From assembly GCA_028274885.1 (NCBI GenBank), contig JAQCMX010000030.1, positions 1 through 6,738 on the forward strand: 6,738 nt of DNA, written 5' to 3'. The translations under genes were made by a program, and so were the position numbers. This DNA is from Haloarculaceae archaeon. GTDB taxonomy: Archaea; Halobacteriota; Halobacteria; Halobacteriales; Haloarculaceae. Below, in pieces: positions 1 through 5,315 of the stretch (the stretch's first letter is position 1; each line of letters begins with the position of its first letter). The notes under the pieces were generated by a model. It saw nothing but the letters and a program-made list of their open reading frames with translations. It ran no database searches and was not told the DNA's origin.

Positions 1-225
1 TTTAATATCTTCGGTGGCATCACCCGCGGCGACGAGGTTGCAGACGGAATCAACACCGCACTCGAACAGTTCGACACCATCCCAAAGCCAGTTATCGTTC
101 GGCTCGCTGGGACGAAAGCCGAGGAGGGGATGGAGATTCTCAACACCGATCTCGTACAGGTCGAACCAACCCTCGAAGAGGCTGTCCAGACCACAGTTGC
201 GGCCACGGGGAAGGTGACCGACTGA
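1..225 (+). CDS. sucC: Succinyl-CoA synthetase (ADP-forming) beta subunit, 3' end only
   Basis: This is the C-terminal 74 residues of the beta subunit of succinyl-CoA synthetase; the 5' part lies outside the window. The enzyme interconverts succinyl-CoA and succinate with substrate-level ATP formation in the cytoplasmic TCA cycle. The fragment opens with FNIFGGITRGDEVADGI, the family's conserved FGGI..C/G-D..A-GI block, and continues with the PVIVRLAGT segment and the VQTTVAATGK tail seen near the end of bacterial SucC. These belong to the C-terminal flavodoxin-like ligase domain that contacts the alpha subunit. The reading frame is open from base 1 and stops at TGA 223-225. The last base of the stop is the first base of the sucD ATG (TGATG), which implies translational coupling and equal subunit supply. 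Truncation is only by the window edge. Confidence 0.95.
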   Translation, partial: FNIFGGITRGDEVADGINTALEQFDTIPKPVIVRLAGTKAEEGMEILNTDLVQVEPTLEEAVQTTVAATGKVTD

Positions 226-1094
226 TGTCCGTGCTCGTTGACGAGGACACCCGCGTTGTCGTCCAGGGGATCACCGGCGGCGAGGGTCGGTTCCATGCCG
301 AACAGATGCTCGAATACGGAACAAATATCGTGGCCGGCGCAGTCCCGGGAAAGGGCGGACAGGAGGTCGCTGGCGTGCCGGTGTACGACACCGTTGCGGG
401 GGCTGCCAGCGAGGAGTCGGCAAACGCCGCAGTCGTGTTCGTTCCGCCGGCACTCTCGGCGGATGCGCTGTTCGAGGCACTCGACGCGCCGCTTGAGCTC
501 GTCGTCGCCATCACCGAAGGGATCCCGACACAGGATATGAGCCGCGTCTACCGGCGCCTTGGCGAGACCGACACGCACCTCATCGGACCGAACTGTCCGG
601 GCATCATCACACCTGGCGAGGCGAAACTCGGCATTCTTCCGGGCAATATCTTCTCCGCGGGATCCGTTGGGCTCATCTCGCGGTCGGGGACGCTCACCTA
701 CCAGGTCGTCGACAGCCTCACCGACCGCGGACTCGGTCAGTCCACAGCCATCGGAATCGGCGGCGATCCGATCATCGGGACCGACTTCATCGATGCCCTG
801 GCGTTTTTCGAAAACGACCCCGACACCGACGCAATCGTGATGTGTGGCGAGATCGGGGGCGAGGACGAGGAGGAAGCCGCCGCCTACATCGACGACGACG
901 TCGACACACCTGTGGTCGGCTTCATCGCCGGCCGGACTGCGCCGCCGGGCAAGCGGATGGGTCACGCCGGCGCTATCGTCTCCAGTTCCGGAACCGGGAC
1001 CGCACAGAGCAAAATCGACGCGCTCGAAGCCGCGGGTGTGCCGGTCGGTGACACACCCGAGGAGGTGATTGACAACGTCGAAGAGCTACTCTGA
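225..1094 (+). CDS. sucD: Succinyl-CoA synthetase (ADP-forming) alpha subunit
   Basis: This complete 289-residue protein matches the usual length of about 290 for SucD. It carries the CoA-binding Rossmann domain at the N terminus (QGITGGEGRFHAEQM, about residues 14-28, and the CoA-contacting PGKGG at 41-45). The conserved IGPNCPGI (120-127) and SRSGTLTYQ (152-160) blocks follow. The C-terminal ligase domain holds the glutamate of CGEIGG (E209) and the phosphorylated active-site histidine H247 in GKRMGHAGAI. The alpha subunit is phosphorylated on this histidine and passes the phosphate to ADP bound by the beta subunit. The ATG at 225 is chosen because it overlaps the sucC stop and starts immediately before the domain. 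It is co-transcribed with sucC, whose promoter is outside the window. Nothing is missing or unusual. Confidence 0.97.
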   Translation: MSVLVDEDTRVVVQGITGGEGRFHAEQMLEYGTNIVAGAVPGKGGQEVAGVPVYDTVAGAASEESANAAVVFVPPALSADALFEALDAPLELVVAITEGIPTQDMSRVYRRLGETDTHLIGPNCPGIITPGEAKLGILPGNIFSAGSVGLISRSGTLTYQVVDSLTDRGLGQSTAIGIGGDPIIGTDFIDALAFFENDPDTDAIVMCGEIGGEDEEEAAAYIDDDVDTPVVGFIAGRTAPPGKRMGHAGAIVSSSGTGTAQSKIDALEAAGVPVGDTPEEVIDNVEELL

Positions 1095-1096
1095 CC

Positions 1097-1119
1097 CCGT
1101 CCAACGGTCGGTTTGTTGT
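1097..1119 (+). terminator. Possible sucCD transcript end: small hairpin plus T-rich tract
   Basis: Three bases after the sucD stop there is a small inverted repeat (CCGT 1097-1100, loop CCA, ACGG 1104-1107) followed by the T-rich stretch CGGTTTGTTGT (1109-1119). Archaeal transcription commonly ends at T-rich tracts, and the next promoter-like box is more than 100 bp downstream. The stem is only 4 bp and the T tract is interrupted, so this is a weak call. Confidence 0.25.
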
Positions 1120-1201
1120 GCTACTGGCGAGTATGATCGGGCAGCAGTACACCGGACCGGACTATACCCGAACAGACCCCACAGTTCCCATTAGAGAGGA
1201 A

Positions 1202-1229
1202 TGTACCGGTACAAACTGCAAATGGCAGT
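1202..1229. promoter_or_regulatory. Two adjacent dyads upstream of an A/T-rich box; candidate operator
   Basis: TGTACCGGTACA (1202-1213) is a perfect 12-bp palindrome. One base later, ACTGC-AAATG-GCAGT (1215-1229) forms a 5-5-5 inverted repeat. The two dyads end 12 bp before a TATA-like box at 1241. This is where archaeal activators or repressors commonly bind, next to the B-recognition element. The regulator is unknown. The reading as an operator is inference from position and symmetry. Confidence 0.4.
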
Positions 1230-1240
1230 AGATACACCTA

Positions 1241-1258
1241 TTATAAACACCTTTTATC
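1241..1258 (+). promoter_or_regulatory. TATA-like promoter elements in the sucD-1600 gap
   Basis: TTATAAAC (1241-1248) and CTTTTATC (1251-1258) are the most A/T-rich sequences in this intergenic region and resemble haloarchaeal TATA boxes. Transcription would start about 25-27 bp downstream, near 1268-1281. The motif CACCTT(TT)ATCG occurs at 1248-1259 and again as CACCTTATCG at 1269-1278, 21 bp (two helical turns) apart. A related CACCTATTAT lies at 1235-1244. No good start codon with a haloarchaeal-looking reading frame follows at once. The transcript may therefore be non-coding or a long leader for the gene at 1600. Confidence 0.45.
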
Positions 1259-1268
1259 GGTTCGTCCA

Positions 1269-1599
1269 CACCTTATCGTGTCTGTCCGAGCTAACGAATC
1301 AACCGCTGCCAACGTCAGTCGCTGCCGCCTCGAGGGCCGGCCTGAGGTGATAAGCGGCGATGTAGACGGGGGTACAGCGTGCACACCGGTTGCCAGGGGC
1401 GAACTGAGGCGGTTCGGACCGCGTTCCGCACAACCGTCCGTCTTTGACGGCGGTTCGGACAGTTGCAGTGTGCGGGTCGGGACGGCGACACACACCACAG
1501 CGAGTCGGACAGTCCGGTGGGCGTTGGGATGCTGTCCGAGGATGTCAGTGATCTCGTGACCCCCGGATCGGATACGCTCGGGCGACCCACAGACACACC
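1269..1599 (+). other. Structured stretch without a convincing gene; candidate non-coding RNA or long 5' leader
   Basis: About 330 bp lie between the promoter-like boxes and the ATG at 1600. Two hairpins are visible. GCGGT-TCGG-ACCGC occupies 1409-1422. The second is a 10-bp stem with one bulged T (1432-1436 and 1438-1442 pairing with 1446-1450 and 1451-1455, loop TTT). Both sit on copies of the 12-mer GGCGGTTCGGAC (1408-1419 and 1449-1460). The octamer TCGGACAG occurs at 1455-1462 and 1505-1512, and its complement CTGTCCGA at 1282-1289 and 1532-1539, so long-range pairing is possible. A GTG-started frame at 1278-1559 (93 codons) fits a leaderless start, but its product is Arg-rich and Cys-containing rather than acidic and its third-position G/C bias is weaker than in sucD. 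I see no tRNA, RNase P or SRP RNA signature. Confidence 0.3.
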
Positions 1600-1956
1600 A
1601 TGTTTCGGAACAAGATAAACACCGCAGCTCACACCGATCACCGCAACCGTACAGCCCGTGCCGCGGTGCTTTTCGGGGTACTCGCGGTTGCTATCGGCGT
1701 TGTCGCTGCCCCCGGGGTTGCGGGCAACCACGGGTCACCCGCCGCAACAGACGTGAGTCAGGGGCAACTCGGGCCCGAAAGTGTGGACGAGACAGGAACA
1801 GATGGGTCGGGGTCAGCAACAGCGAGCGACGACGAAGGATCAGACCACATCGAGGACGATCGGGGATTCGAGGGCGACGGCGACATCTCGGCATACGCGC
1901 TCCTCGTTGTCATCGGGATTGCGATTGCAGTGGATCTACGTCTGAGTCGGGTGTGA
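1600..1956 (+). CDS. Small hypothetical exported/membrane protein with two hydrophobic ends
   Basis: The product has 118 residues and I do not recognise its family. Residues 1-20 are basic and polar (Arg15, Arg17, Arg20). Residues 21-40 form a hydrophobic segment (AAVLFGVLAVAIGVVAAPGV) that looks like a signal peptide, possibly cleaved near Ala36-Gly42. Residues about 43-95 form a low-complexity linker rich in Asp, Glu, Ser, Gly and Thr, typical of haloarchaeal secreted proteins. Residues 96-111 are a second hydrophobic segment followed by a short tail with two arginines. If the first segment is removed, the protein would be anchored by its C terminus with the acidic linker outside the cell. 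The C-terminal end lacks the PGF motif of archaeosortase substrates. No Shine-Dalgarno sequence or clear TATA box precedes the ATG closely, so it may be expressed from the promoter-like boxes near 1241. It converges on the pyrG operon. Confidence 0.65.
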   Translation: MFRNKINTAAHTDHRNRTARAAVLFGVLAVAIGVVAAPGVAGNHGSPAATDVSQGQLGPESVDETGTDGSGSATASDDEGSDHIEDDRGFEGDGDISAYALLVVIGIAIAVDLRLSRV

Positions 1957-1997
1957 CGGATGACCGAGAAGCTCTGAGAGACAAGGGGCGGGTGGTC

Positions 1998-2077
1998 ATA
2001 CTGTTGGCTGTACGTCTTTCAAGAATTTCGCCGCCACGTGGTGACGAATATCGTGGATCAGTTACAGCCAATAGTAT
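1998..2077. repeat. 80-bp imperfect palindrome with 15-bp near-perfect ends
   Basis: ATACTGTTGGCTGTA (1998-2012) is mirrored by TACAGCCAATAGTAT (2063-2077) with one mismatch, which would be a G-T pair in RNA. The centre of these arms coincides exactly with the centre of the perfect octamer CCACGTGG (2034-2041). Across the two 40-bp halves, 29 of 40 positions are complementary. The symmetry ends sharply at 1998 and 2077. It lies between the convergent gene ends at 1956 and 2225, where a two-way terminator would be expected. A relic of a miniature transposable element with terminal inverted repeats is the alternative. I see no target-site duplication in the flanks. Confidence 0.8.
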
Positions 2078-2115
2078 CAACGAACGCCGGGCGGGCCGAA
2101 GACGGGGATAGGCTC

Positions 2116-2141
2116 GGGTGGCGGGTGGCGGGGGTTGGGGG
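2116..2141 (+). other. G-quadruplex motif on the plus strand
   Basis: Four G runs separated by short loops are visible: GGG (2116-2118), TGGC, GGG (2123-2125), TGGC, GGGGG (2130-2134), TT, GGGGG (2137-2141). This meets the usual G3+ N1-7 pattern, and the first two units are an exact tandem GGGTGGC repeat. It lies between two convergent transcription units, so it would be in RNA only if plus-strand transcription from the 1600 gene reads through. Folding is inferred, not shown. Confidence 0.6.
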
Positions 2142-2161
2142 CCGCGGCATCGGTTTGTTGT

Positions 2162-2186
2162 CGCCGGCGTCTGCGACACGCTGGCG
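2162..2186. other. GC-rich hairpin downstream of the pyrG operon
   Basis: Bases 2162-2170 (CGCCGGCGT) pair with 2178-2186 (ACGCTGGCG) to form a 9-bp stem containing one G-T pair around a 7-base loop (CTGCGAC). It lies about 38 bases beyond the last stop codon of the minus-strand operon. It could protect the 3' end of that mRNA or assist termination, but no T tract follows it in the minus-strand direction, so it is not a classical terminator. Confidence 0.4.
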
Positions 2187-2224
2187 GCGTGCCTGCTGTC
2201 CCCGGCGTGAGGGCGGAAACGCGG

Positions 2225-2569
2225 TCACAGTTCCGCGGCCACGTCGGCGGGATCGAACAGTGCCGGATCCAAGGCGAGATCGGTCTGTCTGCGTGCAAAG
2301 TCCGGGATGGAACCGTCGGCGTAGACCACGACAGTCAGATCCGGGTTGAGGTCTTTGGCGACCGGGATAGCGGTGGCCTGTTCGACCTCCGTGAGCACGA
2401 GTGTGTATGCGTCGACAATGCCTGCCTCCTCGAGTGCGGGTCGGTTGGCCGTGTCCACAACGGCGGCGTCGAACCCCTCCGTATCGATTGCGGTTGCAAT
2501 GTCGTACTCGTCGGTACCTGCAACGACAACTGTGCGCCCCTCGTGTCCGTCCGTTTCCGTATCAGTCAT
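2225..2569 (-). CDS. Small Rossmann-like protein of unknown function, last gene of the pyrG-guaA operon
   Basis: The product has 114 residues and is very acidic. After a polar N terminus of about 11 residues, it has the alternating strand-helix pattern of a small Rossmann-type fold: TVVVAGTDEYDIATAI (13-28), AAVVDT (35-40), AYTLVLTE (54-61), a helix with AIPVAKDLNPDL (67-78), then TVVVYADG (79-86). The second half resembles the N-terminal RCK/TrkA-N domain (variable-acidic loop, then ELNPDL and a strand). The glycine-rich GxGxxG nucleotide loop is absent, replaced by AGTDEYD, so NAD binding is doubtful. I associate this type with the haloarchaeal family DUF7126, from memory and unverified; no activity is known to me. 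It starts 28 bases after the guaA stop and has an AGGAAG ribosome-binding site. Position suggests a role linked to nucleotide synthesis, which is inference only. Confidence 0.85.
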   Translation of the reverse strand: MTDTETDGHEGRTVVVAGTDEYDIATAIDTEGFDAAVVDTANRPALEEAGIVDAYTLVLTEVEQATAIPVAKDLNPDLTVVVYADGSIPDFARRQTDLALDPALFDPADVAAEL

Positions 2570-2576
2570 CTGTATA

Positions 2577-2582
2577 CTTCCT
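2577..2582 (-). promoter_or_regulatory. Shine-Dalgarno-like site for the 114-residue gene
   Basis: On the minus strand AGGAAG stands 7 bases before the ATG at 2569-2567. It supports this start codon and indicates that the gene is translated internally from an operon mRNA rather than from a leaderless transcript. The gap to the guaA stop is too short for an obvious separate promoter. Confidence 0.5.
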
Positions 2583-2597
2583 GCGTCGGTGGTTGTG

Positions 2598-3515
2598 TTA
2601 CTCGTATTCGATCGTTGCGGGGGGCTTGTGGGTCACGTCGTATAGCACCCGGGCGACAGTTTCGTTTTCGCCGGTAATGCGTGACTGGATGCGCTGGAGG
2701 GTCTCCCAGTCGATCTCCTGGGCCCGGGCGGTCATGCCGTCGCGGGACTCCACGGAGCGGACCGCAACGACCCAGCCGTGGACGCGGTTGTCGCCTTTGA
2801 CACCCGTCGCCTTGCCGATGATCGCCGCAAATGCCTGCCACGGGTCGTACTCCTCGAGTTCCACTTCGACGACGTGGTTTGCCTCGCGTGCGACCGCGAG
2901 TTTCTCCTCGGTGACCTCGCCGATGATCCGCACCGCGAGGCCCGGGCCCGGGAACGGCATCCGCTCGGAGATGATCCCCCCCAGTTCGAGATCCCGCGCG
3001 ACCTCGCGGACCTCGTCCTTGTAGAGATCCCGCATGGGTTCGACGATCCCCTCGAAATCGACCACCTCGGGCAGACCGCCGACGTTGTGGTGGGACTTGA
3101 TCGTCCCCTCGCTCTCGATGCGATCCGGGTAGATCGTCCCCTGAACGAGATACTCCGCTCCGACATCGCGGGCGACGGTTTCGAACTCCCGGATGAACTG
3201 CTCCCCGATCGCATGGCGTTTTTTTTCCGGGTCCACGACGCCGTCGAGGGCGTCGAGAAAACGGTCCCGGGCATCGACGATGCGCAGCGAGTCCATGTAC
3301 GCGAAGGTCTCGCGAATCTGTTCTGTCTCGCCTTTCCGCATCAGCCCGGTGTCGACGTACACGGGCGTGAGTTGGTCCCCGACGGCCTCGTATGCGAGGG
3401 CGGCGGCCGTCGAGGAGTCGACGCCACCGGAGAGGGCGATCACCGCGTGCTCCTCGCCGATCCCACCGGCAATCTCGTCGAGTTTCTCCTCGACGAAGGC
3501 GTCTACATCGACCAT
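2598..3515 (-). CDS. guaAB: GMP synthase (glutamine-hydrolysing), subunit B (ATP pyrophosphatase)
   Basis: The product (305 residues) is the synthetase half of GMP synthase, which adenylates XMP and replaces the adenylate with ammonia to give GMP, the last step of guanine nucleotide synthesis. The PP-loop SGGVDSS is at residues 29-35. Conserved downstream blocks are YVDTGLMRKGE (53-63), YLVQGTIYPDRIES (122-135), IKSHHNVGGLP (139-149) and the FPGPGLAVRI segment (188-197). The C-terminal dimerisation domain ends in VLYDVTHKPPATIEYE, the family's K-PP-TIE-E tail. There is no glutaminase domain: as in many archaea the enzyme is split, and the class I glutamine amidotransferase subunit A must be encoded elsewhere. 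The ATG overlaps the pyrG stop by one base (TGATG), so translation is probably coupled. Length and motifs are complete. Confidence 0.96.
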   Translation of the reverse strand: MVDVDAFVEEKLDEIAGGIGEEHAVIALSGGVDSSTAAALAYEAVGDQLTPVYVDTGLMRKGETEQIRETFAYMDSLRIVDARDRFLDALDGVVDPEKKRHAIGEQFIREFETVARDVGAEYLVQGTIYPDRIESEGTIKSHHNVGGLPEVVDFEGIVEPMRDLYKDEVREVARDLELGGIISERMPFPGPGLAVRIIGEVTEEKLAVAREANHVVEVELEEYDPWQAFAAIIGKATGVKGDNRVHGWVVAVRSVESRDGMTARAQEIDWETLQRIQSRITGENETVARVLYDVTHKPPATIEYE

Positions 3516-5149
3516 CAGTGAGCACCCCCACCGGTCGCGAGGACGGCATCGAGCAGTCCCACAAACGGCGGGCTTGCCCTGGTAGGTCGGGAGCGAAACT
3601 CCGGATGGAACTGCGTCCCCACGAAGTAGGGATGGTCCGGGAGTTCCAGGATCTCCATTCGCCTGCCGGAGGTGCCCGAAAAGACGAGGCCTGCCGTCTC
3701 GAGGTCGTCGATGTAGGCAGGATTGACCTCGTAGCGGTGGCGGTGGCGCTCCTCACAGGAGGTCCGGTCATAGAGGGCGTGAGCGAGGGTTCCGGACTCG
3801 ATTTCGGTCACGTGGGTGCCAAGGCGCATGGTCCCGCCCATGTCGTCGAGTTGCTCCTGTTCGGGAAGAAGGTCGATGACCGGATGGGGCGTCCCCTCGT
3901 CGAGTTCCGCCGAGTGGGCGTCCCCGAAGCCCAAAACGTTGCGTGCGAATTCGACGACTGCCATCTGGAAGCCAAGACAGAGCCCGAGGAACGGAACACC
4001 CTCCTCGCGGGCGTACCGGATCGCCTCGACTTTCCCGTCAGTTCCCCGTGAGCCGAACCCACCGGGGACGACAATCCCGTCAACACCGGCGAGTTGGCCG
4101 TCGTGGCCCTCGATGAGTTGCTCGGCGTGAATCCATTTTCGGTGTACATCGACGTTCGTCTCGAGGCCGGCGTGTTTCAGCGCCTCATGGACGGAGATGT
4201 AGGCGTCCTCGAGTCCGTACTTTCCCACGAGCGCGATGGTGACCTCGCCGGTCGTCTCCCGGGTGACCCGGTCGCGCCATTCGGTGTCACGTTCATCACG
4301 GGGGAGCGCCTCGGCTGTCAGCCCGAGGTGGTCCATCACGTACTCGTCGAGCCCTTCCTCCTCGATCATCAGCGGAACGTGGTAGATATCCTCGACGTCG
4401 GGGTTGGAAAAGACCGCTTCCCGGGGGACGTCACAGAAGAGGGCGATTTTTTCCCGCGTCTCGGACTCCAGGGGGTCCCCACACCGTCCGACGACGACGT
4501 TGGGCTGGAGGCCGATCGAGCGCAGTTCCTTGACGCTGTGTTGGGTGGGTTTTGTCTTCTGTTCGCCGTTTTTCGAGTACGGAATGAGTGTCACGTGAGC
4601 AAAGAGGATGTCGTCTGTGTCCTGTTCGTGGGCGAACTGACGCAGCGCCTCGAGGTAGGGCATCCCCTCGATGTCGCCGACGGTTCCGCCGACCTCGACG
4701 ATACAGATGTCGCTGCCGGCCGCAGCCGCACGCACCCGTCGTTTGATTTCGTCTGTGATGTGGGGGATGATCTGGACGGTTTTGCCCAGGTACTTCCCGG
4801 CACGCTCGTTCTCGATGACGTGCTGGTAGACCTTCCCCGTGGTTACGTTGTGGTCTGAGGTCATGTCGATGTCCAGAAACCGTTCGTAGTTTCCGAGATC
4901 AAGATCCACCTCGCCACCGTCCTTGAGGACGTACACCTCGCCGTGTTCGAAGGGGTTCATCGTCCCCGCGTCGACGTTGAGATACGGGTCGATCTTGACA
5001 GCGGTCACGTCGAAGCCGGCGTTGGCCAGTAGTCGCCCGGTACTGGCCGCCGTGATCCCCTTGCCAAGGCCGGACATCACACCGCCGGTGACAAAAATGA
5101 ACTTCCGCCCCAGACTCGGGTCGTAGCCTGTGTCGGGTTCGGTCGGCAT
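3515..5149 (-). CDS. pyrG: CTP synthase (glutamine-hydrolysing)
   Basis: The product has 544 residues, the full length for PyrG. It makes CTP from UTP, ATP and glutamine. The N-terminal amidoligase domain (about 15-280) begins KFIFVTGGVMSGLGKGI (16-32, ATP-binding loop). It continues with KIDPYLNVDAGTMNPFEHGEV (52-72), DLDLGNYERF (82-91), EVGGTVGDIEG (152-162), and KTKPTQHSVKELRSIGL (198-214), the UTP-binding segment. The C-terminal class I glutaminase domain (about 302-535) has VPGGFGSRG (361-369) for the oxyanion hole, the nucleophile Cys391 in FLGLCLGFQ, and His515-Glu517 in GTQFHPEF. All catalytic residues are present. The ATG at 5149 gives the short acidic N-terminal lead found in haloarchaeal PyrG. 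It is the first gene of the pyrG-guaA-small protein operon and is divergent from the histidine kinase. Confidence 0.97.
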   Translation of the reverse strand: MPTEPDTGYDPSLGRKFIFVTGGVMSGLGKGITAASTGRLLANAGFDVTAVKIDPYLNVDAGTMNPFEHGEVYVLKDGGEVDLDLGNYERFLDIDMTSDHNVTTGKVYQHVIENERAGKYLGKTVQIIPHITDEIKRRVRAAAAGSDICIVEVGGTVGDIEGMPYLEALRQFAHEQDTDDILFAHVTLIPYSKNGEQKTKPTQHSVKELRSIGLQPNVVVGRCGDPLESETREKIALFCDVPREAVFSNPDVEDIYHVPLMIEEEGLDEYVMDHLGLTAEALPRDERDTEWRDRVTRETTGEVTIALVGKYGLEDAYISVHEALKHAGLETNVDVHRKWIHAEQLIEGHDGQLAGVDGIVVPGGFGSRGTDGKVEAIRYAREEGVPFLGLCLGFQMAVVEFARNVLGFGDAHSAELDEGTPHPVIDLLPEQEQLDDMGGTMRLGTHVTEIESGTLAHALYDRTSCEERHRHRYEVNPAYIDDLETAGLVFSGTSGRRMEILELPDHPYFVGTQFHPEFRSRPTRASPPFVGLLDAVLATGGGAH

Positions 5150-5174
5150 ACTGACCGTCCCCTTTGCACCCTCA

Positions 5175-5188
5175 AATCCCTTTCGAAG
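5175..5188 (-). promoter_or_regulatory. Weak promoter candidate for pyrG
   Basis: Read on the minus strand, CGAAAGGGATTTGA lies about 26-39 bases before the pyrG ATG. CGAAA resembles a haloarchaeal B-recognition element and the T-rich GATTT would take the place of the TATA box. The match is poor; it is offered because position and spacing suit a leaderless or short-leader transcript. Confidence 0.3.
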
Positions 5189-5189
5189 C

Positions 5190-5204
5190 GTGCAGTTTCT
5201 GCAC
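5190..5204. promoter_or_regulatory. 15-bp palindrome in the pyrG / kinase divergent region; candidate operator
   Basis: GTGCAG-TTT-CTGCAC is a perfect 6-bp inverted repeat around a 3-bp spacer. It sits 41-55 bp upstream of the pyrG start, immediately beyond the likely B-recognition element, and about 110 bp from the kinase start. Such placement suits a dimeric regulator of pyrG. The regulator is not identifiable from the window. Confidence 0.45.
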
Positions 5205-5283
5205 CGCTCCGAGGACCTGCTATCTCAGACAGGGGACGGTATCGAGAGCGGGGAAACACTTTCCAGCCGGGGCGTCGACAGAG

Positions 5284-5290
5284 CAAATAA
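5284..5290 (+). promoter_or_regulatory. TATA-like box of the histidine kinase gene
   Basis: CAAATAA lies 26-32 bases before the GTG at 5316, the spacing expected for a leaderless haloarchaeal transcript starting at or close to the start codon. A GGGAG sequence at 5301-5305, 10 bases before the GTG, could alternatively serve as a ribosome-binding site on a slightly longer message. Either way it supports the GTG start. Confidence 0.45.
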
Positions 5291-5315
5291 CGACCAAGCA
5301 GGGAGCTGGTGACGC

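Noticed and set aside
1315..1731. 138-codon minus-strand open frame across the sucD-1600 gap
   Set aside because: Its product is basic and rich in Arg, Ser, Pro and Cys with no domain, and it overlaps the start of the more plausible gene at 1600. It is the usual antisense open frame of GC-rich DNA.
1884..1956. Possible PGF-CTERM archaeosortase signal at the end of the 1600 gene product
   Set aside because: A hydrophobic segment and basic tail are present, but the Pro-Gly-Phe triplet is absent; the nearest Gly-Phe is in an acidic context well before the segment.
1989..2086. Target-site duplication flanking the 80-bp palindrome, as expected for an insertion
   Set aside because: The eight bases on each side (1989-1996 and 2079-2086) do not match, nor do shorter flanks, so recent transposition is not supported.
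1109..2161. Repeated 11-mer CGGTTTGTTGT at 1109-1119 and 2151-2161, considered as a shared terminator element
   Set aside because: An 11-base match is expected several times by chance in a window of this size, and the second copy is not placed directly behind a plus-strand gene.
2038..2349. 103-codon plus-strand frame starting inside the 80-bp palindrome
   Set aside because: It begins at the palindrome centre, runs through the G-rich tract into the antisense of the 114-residue gene, and gives an Arg/Gly-rich product without haloarchaeal composition.
2778..3521. 247-codon plus-strand open frame opposite guaAB
   Set aside because: It is the antisense of a fully conserved GMP synthase gene and contains no independent motif; its length follows from the codon bias of the real gene.
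2566..3771. 401-codon minus-strand frame overlapping guaAB and the end of pyrG
   Set aside because: The translation is Arg/Gly-rich nonsense in another frame of two well-identified genes.
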